From positions 1-36,814 of the forward strand of contig NZ_BCWB01000035.1 of NCBI RefSeq assembly GCF_001592045.1: a stretch of 36,814 nt of DNA, given 5' to 3'. A program made the position numbers and the translations under genes. The notes under the pieces were generated by a model. That model did not search any database. It saw nothing but the letters and a program-made list of their open reading frames with translations, and was not told where the DNA came from. The number at the start of each line of letters is the position of its first letter. Position 1 is the first letter of the stretch. This DNA comes from Thermobifida fusca NBRC 14071 = JCM 3263. Its GTDB lineage: Bacteria; Actinomycetota; Actinomycetes; Streptosporangiales; Streptosporangiaceae. This document shows, piece after piece, positions 1 to 7,877 of the stretch.

Positions 1-413
1 CTGAGGTGCTCAGCGATTTCAGCGTCGATGTCGATGTAGTCGCTCTCCTGCCCGGCAGGAACCAGCTCGTAGGTGCGGTGCAGGAACTCCGAGAGGGGTG
101 CCACCTGCGCGTGGAACCGCGCCTGGCCGAAAGGTGAGGAGAGGGCAATGTTGACCATGCGCTCCTTCCCGTCCTGCGAGGGCCAGATGCGCACGTCGCC
201 TTCGCCTGTTTCGCGGATGATGCCCACGGTCAGCAGCTCACGAGCGAAGATCCACTCCACGGGTTCGTCGTCGCCCACATGGAAGGCCGCCCGGATGGCG
301 TAAGGGTCGTCCACGGAGTAGTCGAGACGGGCCACCAGGGGCACGGGGGCACGATCAGGAACGATCAGCTGCAAACCGACTTCGCAGGTGATAGAGGTGC
401 CGCTGCTGCTCAT
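1..413 (-). CDS. ssgB: SsgB, SsgA-like sporulation cell-division activator (3' end cut by window)
   Basis: Reading the minus strand from the ATG at 413-411 gives 137 codons with no stop before the window edge. The product begins MSSSGTSITCEVGLQLIV and contains the SsgA/SsgB family blocks VARLDYSVDDPYAI, VGDDEPVEWIFARELL and VRIWPSQDG, ending near SDYIDIDAEIAEHLS. Family members are about 135-145 residues, so only the last few residues are missing. SsgB marks future septum sites in sporulating actinomycetes and recruits FtsZ to the membrane with SsgA; it has no enzymatic motif. A GAGAAGG ribosome site lies about 9 bases upstream of the ATG. The gene points away from tRNA-Val, so 414-889 is its promoter region. 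The protein is very close to what is known for SsgB of thermophilic Nocardiopsaceae, which supports the taxonomic guess. Confidence 0.93.
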   Translation of the reverse strand, partial: MSSSGTSITCEVGLQLIVPDRAPVPLVARLDYSVDDPYAIRAAFHVGDDEPVEWIFARELLTVGIIRETGEGDVRIWPSQDGKERMVNIALSSPFGQARFHAQVAPLSEFLHRTYELVPAGQESDYIDIDAEIAEHL

Positions 414-889
414 AAGCCAAACCTTCTCTCGTCCGGTCAACAGTGTTCGGATGACTCAGATGGCTGGGGTTTCCCCGCGCATCGGGACCTGCCATCTCGT
501 CCGTTCCGACGGTCCGGACGATCAGTGACGCGTTACCGGGGAACTTTTCGGTCGAGGTGAAGCGGCGTCACGCCGGACTTCCCACACTCTTCGCCAACCT
601 TCTAATGAACTGGGGAAAGAAAGAATTTCCGGTGGACTTGTGGGCCGCATCACCCTAAGGGCGGTGTGTGGCGTCCTCAGATCGGGGTATGTCCCACAAC
701 GCCGACAGAGATGAGGAATTTTCACATTTTCACATTGTGTCCGTGCTGACCTTCCCTTACGTGAGCTCAATGTGATACCTATCACGTCCACGGTTGAGGG
801 GTGCGCACCAGAGTGGATCATCCACTCCCAAAGATGCGCTAGAGTTTTCCTTGTCCGGCTCCCCTGGGGAGAGAACAGGACGCAGCCAT
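414..889. promoter_or_regulatory. Divergent control region between ssgB and tRNA-Val
   Basis: No convincing gene lies here; the one moderately long minus-strand frame (522-821) has no family resemblance and no good ribosome site. Visible elements are: a tandem repeat of TTCACATT at 721-728 and 729-736 that runs into the palindrome CACATTGTG (731-739); a CRP-like palindrome TGTGATACCTATCACG at 771-786; a 17-base palindrome GAGTGGATCATCCACTC at 811-827; and a -10-like TAGAGT at 840-845, suitably placed for transcription of the tRNA. No clear TTGACA-type -35 is seen. The elements could serve ssgB, the tRNA, or both. Confidence 0.5.
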
Positions 890-963
890 GGGCGATTAGC
901 TCAGATGGTTAGAGCGCGTCGTTCACACCGACGAGGTCACTGGTTCGAGTCCAGTATCGCCCA
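890..963 (+). tRNA. tRNA-Val (anticodon CAC)
   Basis: The sequence folds as a full cloverleaf. The acceptor stem GGGCGAT (890-896) pairs perfectly with ATCGCCC (956-962), and the D-arm is GCTC...GAGC. The anticodon stem CGTCG/CGACG encloses the loop TTCACAC, giving anticodon CAC. The T-arm is ACTGG-TTCGAGT-CCAGT and the discriminator base is A963. The CCA end is not encoded (CAA follows). It reads GUG valine codons, which are heavily used in this GC-rich DNA. A terminator-like hairpin follows immediately. Confidence 0.96.
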
Positions 964-964
964 C

Positions 965-1011
965 AAGCTCCAGGTTACTCACTGGTCTAACCAGTAGATC
1001 ACCTGGGGCTT
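965..1011 (+). terminator. Nested hairpin terminator after tRNA-Val
   Basis: The outer arm AAGCTCCAGGT (965-975) pairs with ACCTGGGGCTT (1001-1011) apart from one T:G wobble. The inner arm ACTGGT (981-986) pairs with ACCAGT (990-995) around a 3-base loop. It starts two bases after the mature tRNA end and is followed by TTTG. It could also stop transcripts from the convergent gene at 1059-1451. Confidence 0.7.
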
Positions 1012-1058
1012 TGTCATGTCTAGAGGGGTCAGCCACACTCCGCTGCGCTCCCGCAGAG

Positions 1059-1451
1059 CTAGCGGGAAGTACGTGCTCGGCGCTCCCGGAGTTTCTCGGC
1101 AGCCCGGGAACGCGCCTGGGAGGCGTAGTCGCGGGCCCGCCACAGCAGACGGCGCGCCCACGAGAACTCTGTGGCGAGAATGGCCAGGCCTACGATCACC
1201 CCACCGATCCCCGGCCCGGGAGTGACGCACATCACGACGCCTCCTAAGAGGACCACTGAGCCGACGAGGCCGACCGTGACCCGCCAGGCCAAGTGGAGCG
1301 CGGGATGAGAGCGCATGCGCCTACGCCACAGGCGTGCGTGGACACGGACCCGCCGCCAGCGGCGAACTCTGCTGCGGCTCCGGGGTGCCGGAACCGCGGA
1401 AGGAGCGCCGTCCGAGCCGGTCGCTGGGTGCGCGGACATGGTCTCCACCAT
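1059..1451 (-). CDS. PGPGW/TIGR02611-type small membrane protein
   Basis: This is a 130-residue protein read from the ATG at 1451, which has a GGGGGAG ribosome site about 4 bases upstream; the longer upstream frame lacks one. Residues 25-50 are very arginine-rich. They are followed by two hydrophobic stretches (about 54-76 and 82-95) separated by the signature TPGPGIGG (77-84), and then by the conserved block LATEFSWARRLLWRARDYA. This arrangement is typical of the actinobacterial PGPGW family of unknown function. The C-terminus (ARSRAAEKLRERRARTSR) is a basic, probably cytoplasmic helix. It is transcribed toward tRNA-Val; a small hairpin CTGCG-CTCC-CGCAG (1043-1056) lies just past its stop. 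No substrate or partner can be deduced. Confidence 0.8.
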   Translation of the reverse strand: MVETMSAHPATGSDGAPSAVPAPRSRSRVRRWRRVRVHARLWRRRMRSHPALHLAWRVTVGLVGSVVLLGGVVMCVTPGPGIGGVIVGLAILATEFSWARRLLWRARDYASQARSRAAEKLRERRARTSR

Positions 1452-2113
1452 AACTCTCCCCCAGGGGTAACGGTCAGAAAAAACACACACGCCGGACAAG
1501 CCGGTACTCCGGTGCGCGGGAGAGGCCATGTGCACGGCATCCCCGCCGTAACCGAGGGCGCCGACTCCTGTCCGCAACGCCCAACGCCGCTGCGGCCAGC
1601 CGAGTCCGATATCCCGGGAGGAACCCCACGTCTCCTCGAGACGCGGCTCCCAAGCGCACCGTACGGGCCTGAGCGATTCCGAAGGGCGCCCACCAGGCAG
1701 CAGTGAGACTGGGTGCCGTCACACACCGGAGATCACGAGAAAGAAGAGAGAACAGCTCCCGAGCCGCCCCAACCGTACGGCGACCACCGTGGGCAGAGCG
1801 TGGCGGGAATCGCGGGAAGGGGGAGCGCTCGAACGGGGGCGCGCCTCGACTTCCGCGGCGGCGAGTCTACGGGGAAACACACCGCCAGTCGAGGCACTGC
1901 CCGCTAAGCGACGAAGATCACCGACGGTAGGCGTCCCTGTCTCCCCCGCCGGGCCGGGAAGCCCGCAGAACGGAACACCGGGATGCGACAGTGCCGCACC
2001 GGTAGCGGGGGCCGCTAGCATCGGAATGACGGAACAACCCCGTCCCCGGGCCCGTTGCACCCGGGCGACTGTGCCGACAACCGTTTTCGACGAGAACCTT
2101 TCAAGGAGACATC
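1452..2113. other. Intergenic region upstream of thrS, no gene supported
   Basis: Several GC-rich frames are open on both strands, but none shows a domain, sensible composition or ribosome site, so I read this as non-coding. A TAGCAT at 2016-2021 is a possible -10 for thrS, without a good -35. No T-box specifier stem or T-box core sequence is visible, so attenuation by uncharged tRNA-Thr is not supported. Confidence 0.5.
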
Positions 2114-4093
2114 GTGTCCGCCGTGCCTGAACTGCGTATCACCCTCGCCGGAACCGAGCGTGTGGTGGCGGCAGGCACTACGGCGGGACAGGCGCTAGAA
2201 GCGGACGGGCGAACCGTGATCGCCGCGCTGGTCAACGGGGAGCCGCGAGACCTCACCCACGAGCTCGCCGACGGCGATGTGGTGGAGGAAATCCGCATCG
2301 ACTCTGAAGAGGGACGCGCGATCCTGCGCCACTCGTGCGCCCACGTGCTCGCCCAAGCCGTCCAAGAACTGTTCCCCGAAGCCAAGCTGGGTATCGGCCC
2401 GCCGATCGAGAACGGCTTCTACTACGACTTCGACGTCGCTGAGCCGTTCACTCCGGACGATCTCAAACGCATCGAAAAGCGGATGCAGGAGATCATCAAG
2501 CAGGGCCAGCGCTTCTCCCGGCGTGCCGTCACCGACGAGGACGCTCGAGCAGAACTCGCTGACGAGCCGTACAAGCTGGAGCTCATCGAGCTCAAGGGCG
2601 GCGCGGCCGAGGCCGCCGAAGGAGCCGGTGTCGAAGTTGGTGCGGGGCAGCTCACCATCTACGACAACCTGCACCCCCGCACCGGCGAGGTGTGCTGGAA
2701 GGACCTGTGCCGCGGTCCGCACCTGCCCGACACTCGGGCCATCCCCGCGTTCAAGCTGATGCGCACCGCCGCCGCCTACTGGCGCGGCAGCGAGAAGAAC
2801 CCTCAGCTCCAGCGGATCTACGGCACCGCCTGGGAGACGAAGGACGCGCTCAAGTCCTACCTCACCATGCTGGAGGAGGCCGCCAAGCGCGACCACCGCA
2901 AGCTCGGCGTGGAACTCGACCTGTTCTCCTTCCCCGACGAGCTCGGCTCCGGCCTGGCCGTGTTCCACCCCAAGGGCGGCGTGGTCCGCAAGGTGATGGA
3001 GGAGTACTCGCGCCGCCGCCACGAAGAGGCCGGCTACCAGTTCGTCAACACGCCGCACATCTCCAAGGCCGGGCTGTTTGAGACGTCCGGGCACCTGCCG
3101 AACTACGCGGACGCCATGTTCCCGCCCATCCAGTTCGAGGGGGCCGACTACTACCTCAAGGCCATGAACTGCCCCATGCACAACCTGATCTACCGGTCAC
3201 GGGGCCGTTCCTACCGGGAGCTTCCGCTGCGGCTGTTCGAGTTCGGCACGGTCTACCGGTACGAGAAGTCCGGCGTGGTGCACGGGCTGACCCGGGCACG
3301 CGGGTTCACCCAGGACGACGCGCACATCTACTGCACCAAGGAGCAGATGCCGGACGAGCTGGACCGGCTGCTCACCTTCGTGCTAGACCTGCTGCGCGAC
3401 TACGGCCTGAGCGACTTCTACCTCGAGCTGTCCACCCGCGACGACTCGCCGAAGTTCATCGGAGAGCCGCAAGAGTGGGAGGAAGCCACCGAGATCCTGC
3501 GGCAGGCCGCGCAGAAGCAGAACCTGGAACTGGTCATGGACCCCGGCGGCGCGGCCTACTACGGTCCGAAGATCTCGGTGCAGGCCAAGGACGCCATCGG
3601 CCGGACCTGGCAGATGTCCACCATCCAAGTGGACTTCCAGCAGCCCAAGCGCTTCGAGCTCGAATACCAGGCTGCCGACGGCAGCCGGCAGCGGCCGGTG
3701 ATGATCCACCGCGCCCTGTTCGGTTCCATCGAACGCTTCTTCGCGGTGCTGCTGGAGCACTACGCGGGCGCCTTCCCCGCCTGGCTGGCCCCGGTCCAGG
3801 TCGTGGGCATTCCAATCGCGAGCGAGCACGTGCCCTACTTGGAGGACGTGGCGCGTCGGCTGCGGGAGCACGGGGTGCGCGTCGAAGTGGACGCCAGCGA
3901 CGACCGCATGCAGAAGAAGATCCGCAACGCCCAGAAGCAGAAAATCCCCTTCATGCTGCTGGCGGGCGACAACGACGTCAGCAAGGGCGCGGTGTCCTTC
4001 CGCTACCGCGACGGTTCGCAGAACAACGGCGTCCCGATCGACAAGGCGATCGAGGAGATCCTCACCGTGATCCGGGAACGCCGCCAAGTGTGA
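2114..4093 (+). CDS. thrS: Threonine--tRNA ligase
   Basis: This 659-residue class II synthetase charges tRNA-Thr in the cytoplasm. Order of parts: TGS domain (about 6-63); editing domain with the HxxxH motif H73-S-C-A-H77 and the C199-R-G-P-H203 site; catalytic core; and a C-terminal anticodon-binding domain from about 560. The expected zinc ligands of the core are present: C353 in MNCPMH, H404 in TQDDAH and H532 in MIHRALFG. Motif 2 is YRYEKSG and motif 3 is [16 protein letters not shown]. The start is GTG with AAGGAG five bases upstream. Length is normal for bacterial ThrRS. It is followed by a strong hairpin, so it is probably a separate transcript rather than part of the PIM operon, although the order thrS then HIT/pgsA is the mycobacterial one. 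Confidence 0.97.
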   Translation: MSAVPELRITLAGTERVVAAGTTAGQALEADGRTVIAALVNGEPRDLTHELADGDVVEEIRIDSEEGRAILRHSCAHVLAQAVQELFPEAKLGIGPPIENGFYYDFDVAEPFTPDDLKRIEKRMQEIIKQGQRFSRRAVTDEDARAELADEPYKLELIELKGGAAEAAEGAGVEVGAGQLTIYDNLHPRTGEVCWKDLCRGPHLPDTRAIPAFKLMRTAAAYWRGSEKNPQLQRIYGTAWETKDALKSYLTMLEEAAKRDHRKLGVELDLFSFPDELGSGLAVFHPKGGVVRKVMEEYSRRRHEEAGYQFVNTPHISKAGLFETSGHLPNYADAMFPPIQFEGADYYLKAMNCPMHNLIYRSRGRSYRELPLRLFEFGTVYRYEKSGVVHGLTRARGFTQDDAHIYCTKEQMPDELDRLLTFVLDLLRDYGLSDFYLELSTRDDSPKFIGEPQEWEEATEILRQAAQKQNLELVMDPGGAAYYGPKISVQAKDAIGRTWQMSTIQVDFQQPKRFELEYQAADGSRQRPVMIHRALFGSIERFFAVLLEHYAGAFPAWLAPVQVVGIPIASEHVPYLEDVARRLREHGVRVEVDASDDRMQKKIRNAQKQKIPFMLLAGDNDVSKGAVSFRYRDGSQNNGVPIDKAIEEILTVIRERRQV

Positions 4094-4112
4094 CCCGGAA
4101 CCACGCTGCCTG

Positions 4113-4142
4113 CGGGGCTAGAGGGATTCGCCTCTGGCCCCG
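4113..4142 (+). terminator. thrS terminator
   Basis: CGGGGCTAGAGG (4113-4124) and CCTCTGGCCCCG (4131-4142) form a 12-pair stem with one wobble and a 6-base loop, followed by TTGCTTTG. It lies 20 bases after the thrS stop. Confidence 0.85.
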
Positions 4143-4249
4143 TTGCTTTGCGGCGCACGCTCCGCTGCACCCGGCCGGGGACGGCAGCGCCGGAAGCAGA
4201 CGGGCGGCAACCGCGGCACTAGGGGCCCGGTGTTGGCAGTATGGAAGGG

Positions 4250-5905
4250 ATGTCTTCGCCAGCCGAATCCTCGCACCCCGATCCCGGGGTCAACGCTATG
4301 ACCGACCGGTTCCGCGCGACCGTCGAGCGGATCCTGGACCAACTGTGCGCCGACCGTCCCGAATGGGGGCTGCAGCACGGGGACGTCCGCTACGCCGGAC
4401 AGTTGGCGGACCAGTCGCCTGAAGCGTGGGAGCAGCACGCCGAAGTCCTCGCTGACGGGCTGCGTGCGCTCGACGACATCGACGACACGCTGCTGCCCGT
4501 CGCGGACCGGGTCGACCTGGAGATGCTGCGCACCCACCTCAGCGCTGACCTGTGGCGGACTACGGAACTGCGCCCGCACACCTGGGATCCGCTGCACACC
4601 CTCCCGGACAAGGCCCTCACCGCGATCCTGCACCACGGCCCGCTCCGCGCCGAAGAGCGTCTCGCTGCGCTGACCGCCTACTGTGCGGCCCTGCCGGATG
4701 CGCTCCACCAGGCGCGCCTCCTCTTGGATGACGGCCCCGGCATGCCCCGCCCCCACGTCACCGCTGCGAGCCGCCGGGCCCGCAGGGCCGCCGCGATGCT
4801 GGAGGGCGACGTCGAACTGCTGCTCGCCGCAGTCCCCGATGGCCGCGCAGAACTCTCTGGCCACCGCGCCGACGCGCACCAGGCGTTCCTCGACTACGCG
4901 GCCTGGCTGGAGTCCCGCGTGGAGGACGCCGCCGCCGACCCCCGGTTGGGTGAGCCCGCCTACGCCGCGCAACTGTGGTACACGCTCGACTCCGAGCTGG
5001 ACCCGCACACCCTGCTCACCCGCGCTGAAAGCGACCTGATCGCTACCGAAGAGGAGCTCGCCGAAGTCGCCGCCGCCTACACCGGGCAGCCGCGCCGCAT
5101 AGGCCAGGTCCGCGAGGTCCTCGACCAGCTCGCCGCCGAGTCCGCGTGCCCGCCCGACGAGGTCCGCTCCCTGTGCGCGCAGGCGCTCGACCACCTCGTG
5201 GCGCGCACCGCAGAGCTCGACCTCGTCACCGTCCCCGCCAGCGAGGTGCGCCTCACCGCACCGGACCCGCGGGGACCAGCTGCGCGACCCCTGGACGGAG
5301 CCGGCCGAATCGCGGTGGCCCCGCCTGCTGCAGACGGACCGTGGGGGCGCCTTGCCCACCACCGGGACGCGCTGCGCATCCTGATGGCCTACGAAGCTGT
5401 CCCCGGACGCGGAGTGCAGGCCGCGCACGCGGCCCGCTACCAGGGCCCCACCCGGGTGCGTTCCGTACTGCGCAGCAGTCCGTTCATCGAAGGATGGGCC
5501 GGATACATCACCGAACAGCTCGCCTGCGCGGGATGGCACGGCGACGGGGGAGAGACCGACCAAGCGGCACGCCTCGCCCAGTTGACTGTGCGGCTACGCA
5601 CCATCCTCAACGCGATCGTGGACGTCCGGTTCCACACCGGGGATCTCGACGAGCCCGCCGCTATGGCTTTGCTCACGCAGCGCGGCCACTACGAGGAGGG
5701 AGAAGCGGCTCGCACGTGGCGGTGCGCCCAGCTCACCAGCACCCGCCTCACCGCCCCGTACGTCGGCTACCGGGAGCTCAGCGACATCGTTCGCGAGCTG
5801 GCCGCGGACCGTCCGCACGAGAGGCGGCGCGACCGGCACGACGCTGTGCTCGCGCACGGCGCTCCAGCCCCTCGCCAGCTCCGTGTCCTGCTCGGAGCCG
5901 GATAA
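4250..5905 (+). CDS. DUF885-family protein with degenerate metal-binding motif
   Basis: This protein of about 551 residues has the fold pattern of DUF885, a family of predicted zinc peptidase-like proteins. The C-terminal half contains ALRILMAYEAVPGRGVQ, then FIEGWAGYITEQL, then a block ending in TAPYVGYRELSDIV, in the family order. In active-looking members the first motif reads HExxPGHH; here both histidine positions are replaced (Y-E-A-V-P-G-R-G), while the downstream EGWA glutamate is kept. I therefore infer a pseudoenzyme or a protein with changed chemistry. No signal peptide is visible, so it is probably cytoplasmic. The start is uncertain: ATG 4241, 4250 and 4298 are all in frame. I prefer 4250 because a weak -10-like CAGTAT ends 7 bases upstream, which would suit a leaderless message. 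Confidence 0.8.
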   Translation: MSSPAESSHPDPGVNAMTDRFRATVERILDQLCADRPEWGLQHGDVRYAGQLADQSPEAWEQHAEVLADGLRALDDIDDTLLPVADRVDLEMLRTHLSADLWRTTELRPHTWDPLHTLPDKALTAILHHGPLRAEERLAALTAYCAALPDALHQARLLLDDGPGMPRPHVTAASRRARRAAAMLEGDVELLLAAVPDGRAELSGHRADAHQAFLDYAAWLESRVEDAAADPRLGEPAYAAQLWYTLDSELDPHTLLTRAESDLIATEEELAEVAAAYTGQPRRIGQVREVLDQLAAESACPPDEVRSLCAQALDHLVARTAELDLVTVPASEVRLTAPDPRGPAARPLDGAGRIAVAPPAADGPWGRLAHHRDALRILMAYEAVPGRGVQAAHAARYQGPTRVRSVLRSSPFIEGWAGYITEQLACAGWHGDGGETDQAARLAQLTVRLRTILNAIVDVRFHTGDLDEPAAMALLTQRGHYEEGEAARTWRCAQLTSTRLTAPYVGYRELSDIVRELAADRPHERRRDRHDAVLAHGAPAPRQLRVLLGAG

Positions 5906-6008
5906 CGAAACAGCGATAGATTTATGCGAAGCTTATTCCGGCTTCCCTAGAGTCCTTCCGTTTCCGACCGCCCCGTAACCGCCCTAGCCTCGGAGCCGTA
6001 GCGAATCC

Positions 6009-6788
6009 ATGAGCGCTGATCTCATTGTCGGATTTTTGACGCTGACGCTGCTGGAGGTTGTACTCGGGATCGACAACCTGGTGTTCATCTCGATCCTGTC
6101 GAACAAGCTCCCCGAACACCAGCGAGGCCGGGCCCGGAAGACGGGTATCGCCCTTGCCCTGATCACCCGGCTCATGCTGCTGGCCTCCATCAGTTGGATC
6201 GTCCAGCTCACCACTCCGCTCTTCTCGATCGGCTCCCTGGAGTTCTCCGGCCAGTCGCTCATCCTCATCGCCGGAGGGTTCTTCCTGCTCGGCAAGGGCA
6301 CCTACGAGATCCACGAAAGCCTGGAAGGGGATTCCGGACACAAGCCCGTGAAGAAGGGCGCGGCCGTGTTCGGCGCGGTCGTCGCGCAGATCGTCGTCCT
6401 CGACATCGTCTTCTCACTCGACTCCGTCATCACCGCGGTGGGCATGATCAACCCCGCCGGGTGGGGAATCTGGGTGATGGTGGCCGCCGTCATCGTCGCC
6501 GTCGTCGTCATGCTCTTCCTCGCCAACCCGCTGGCGGAGTTCGTCAACAAGCATCCCACCGTCAAAATGCTTGCTCTGGCGTTCCTGCTGCTCATCGGTA
6601 TGAGCCTGGTCGCTGAAGGCTTCCACTTCCACATCGAGAAGGGCTTCATCTACGCCGCCATGGGCTTCTCGGTCTTCGTGGAAGTCCTGAACCTGCTGGC
6701 CGCCCGGCGCCGGCAGCAGAAGCAGAAGAGCACCCCCTCCCCGGTCAAACTGCACAGCCGCTACGCCGAAGACGGCGGGATCGCCTAA
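6009..6788 (+). CDS. TerC-family integral membrane protein
   Basis: This 259-residue protein has about seven hydrophobic segments and the two TerC signature regions: LEVVLGIDNLVFISIL near residues 15-30 and VVLDIVFSLDSVITAVG in the middle. The aspartates in these segments are the conserved, presumably metal-contacting ones. TerC relatives are linked to tellurite resistance, manganese export or loading of secreted metalloenzymes; which applies here cannot be told. The C-terminus (RRRQQKQKS...) is basic and soluble. There is no strong ribosome site before ATG 6009; GGAG lies about 12 bases away. I looked for a yybP-ykoY manganese riboswitch in the 103-base leader and did not find one. A strong hairpin follows. 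Confidence 0.88.
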   Translation: MSADLIVGFLTLTLLEVVLGIDNLVFISILSNKLPEHQRGRARKTGIALALITRLMLLASISWIVQLTTPLFSIGSLEFSGQSLILIAGGFFLLGKGTYEIHESLEGDSGHKPVKKGAAVFGAVVAQIVVLDIVFSLDSVITAVGMINPAGWGIWVMVAAVIVAVVVMLFLANPLAEFVNKHPTVKMLALAFLLLIGMSLVAEGFHFHIEKGFIYAAMGFSVFVEVLNLLAARRRQQKQKSTPSPVKLHSRYAEDGGIA

Positions 6789-6803
6789 CCTCCGACCTGA
6801 AAC

Positions 6804-6843
6804 GAACCGGGCCGCCCCGACCACTTCTGCGGCAGCCCGGTTC
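6804..6843 (+). terminator. terC terminator
   Basis: GAACCGGGCCGCC (6804-6816) pairs with GGCAGCCCGGTTC (6831-6843) with a single mismatch, followed by TATGCTT. The following TATGCT (6845-6850) may be the -10 of the next operon. Confidence 0.85.
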
Positions 6844-6878
6844 TATGCTTGCGTTGCAAGGACGAGAAAGGCGGGTCG

Positions 6879-7442
6879 GTGAGTATGCAGCGGGAAACCC
6901 GGGATGACGGCGAGGGCCGGCAGGTGCGCGGTCCCGACGGCCTCCAACGGTTGTGGACCCCGCATCGCATGGCCTACATCAAAGGAGAGAACAAACCCCA
7001 CGGGAGCGGACCGGACGACGGCTGCCCGTTCTGCCGTGCCCCGCAGCTCTCGGATCCGGAAGGACTCGTGCTCGCCCGGGGCAAGACCGCTTTCGCGCTG
7101 CTCAACCTCTACCCGTACAACAGCGGGCATCTCATGGTCTGCCCGTACCGGCATGTCGCCGACTACACCGAGCTCAACGAGGACGAGACCGCGGAGATCG
7201 CTGCCCTCACCCAGGCCGGCATCACCGCGCTGCGCTCCGCCTACGGAGCCCAAGGCTTCAACGTCGGCATGAACCTCGGCGAAGCCGCGGGCGCAGGAAT
7301 CGCCGCCCACCTGCACCAGCACGTCGTCCCCCGGTGGGGAGGCGACACCAATTTCATGCCGATCGTGGGGCAGACCAAGGTGCTCCCCCAACTCCTCGGC
7401 CAGACCCGCGAACAGCTCGTCGCCCACTGGCCGAAATCATGA
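6879..7442 (+). CDS. HIT-family nucleotide phosphorylase/hydrolase (Ap4A phosphorylase-like)
   Basis: This protein of about 187 residues carries the histidine triad HLHQHVVPRW near its C-terminal third, where the middle histidine is the nucleophile on nucleoside polyphosphates. It also has an N-terminal CPFC pair (in DDGCPFCRAP). The segment LNLYPYNSGHLMVCPYRH is typical of the actinobacterial Ap4A phosphorylase group (Rv2613c type), which sits at the head of the PIM operon in mycobacteria, as here. The start is taken as GTG 6879 with GAAAGG about 8 bases upstream; ATG 6885 is an alternative. Its stop overlaps the next start (ATGA), so the two are translationally coupled. Its physiological link to PIM synthesis is unknown. 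Confidence 0.9.
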   Translation: MSMQRETRDDGEGRQVRGPDGLQRLWTPHRMAYIKGENKPHGSGPDDGCPFCRAPQLSDPEGLVLARGKTAFALLNLYPYNSGHLMVCPYRHVADYTELNEDETAEIAALTQAGITALRSAYGAQGFNVGMNLGEAAGAGIAAHLHQHVVPRWGGDTNFMPIVGQTKVLPQLLGQTREQLVAHWPKS

Positions 7443-7831
7443 CCGCCCCGGTATTCGTCTACGACGGAGCGTGCGGTTTCTGCGTCTCCTGGGTGCGGGT
7501 CGTGGAACGCCGCATCATCCGTGGCAGCGGAATCCAAAGCGCAGCCTGGCAGGAGCTCAACCTCGATGAGCCGCTGCGCGCCCGCGCCCGGACGGAGATG
7601 CTGCTCCTCCACCCCGACCGGCGCCGGGTCTGGGGCGGGGCAGACGCTGCCGCGGCCCTTCTCCTCAACAGCCCGCACGTGTACTGGTGGCCGCTCGGCT
7701 CACTGCTGCGCCGCCCGCTCTTCCGCGATGCGGCTGCGGCACTCTACCGCTGGGTCGCGCGCAACCGCGGCCGACTCCCGAAAGCCCCGCAGGGCAAGAC
7801 GCCCAGAAAGCGAGTTCCCGTGCTCAGGTAA
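7439..7831 (+). CDS. DCC-family thiol-disulfide oxidoreductase-like protein (DUF393)
   Basis: This 130-residue protein opens with MTAPVFVYDGACGFC, the DCC signature DxxCxxC (D9, C12, C15). It continues with the family pattern of a WQELNL block and GGADAAAALLLNSP, then a C-terminal segment with WWPLGSLLRRPLFRDAAAALYRWVARNRGRLP. DCC proteins resemble thioredoxin-fold oxidoreductases through their CxxC; substrates are mostly unknown. It overlaps the HIT gene by four bases and lies 46 bases before pgsA. The C-terminal tail (KAPQGKTPRKR) is strongly basic. I do not recall this gene in the mycobacterial version of the operon, so it may be a lineage-specific insertion. Confidence 0.85.
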   Translation: MTAPVFVYDGACGFCVSWVRVVERRIIRGSGIQSAAWQELNLDEPLRARARTEMLLLHPDRRRVWGGADAAAALLLNSPHVYWWPLGSLLRRPLFRDAAAALYRWVARNRGRLPKAPQGKTPRKRVPVLR

Positions 7832-7877
7832 TGCAGTTCCGATGACCGGAGCCGAATTCCACGACGATGAAGAGACC

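Noticed and set aside
890-1011. Integration (att) site at the tRNA-Val gene
   Set aside because: No integrase, no repeat of the tRNA 3' end and no foreign-looking DNA follows.
1921-2113. T-box leader for thrS
   Set aside because: No T-box core sequence, specifier stem or paired terminator/antiterminator is visible.
1719-2130. Overlapping frames of about 113 codons on both strands before thrS
   Set aside because: Low-complexity Arg/Pro/Ser/Gly content with no domain, and one would run into thrS.
2195-3181. 328-codon minus-strand frame opposite thrS
   Set aside because: Antisense to the conserved ThrRS core; no domain or ribosome site.
4118-5563. Long minus-strand open frame opposite the DUF885 gene
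   Set aside because: It mirrors GC-rich codons of the plus-strand gene, has no recognisable domain, and overlaps a gene with clear family motifs.
5906-6008. yybP-ykoY manganese riboswitch before the terC-family gene
   Set aside because: The leader is only 103 bases and shows none of the conserved loop sequences.
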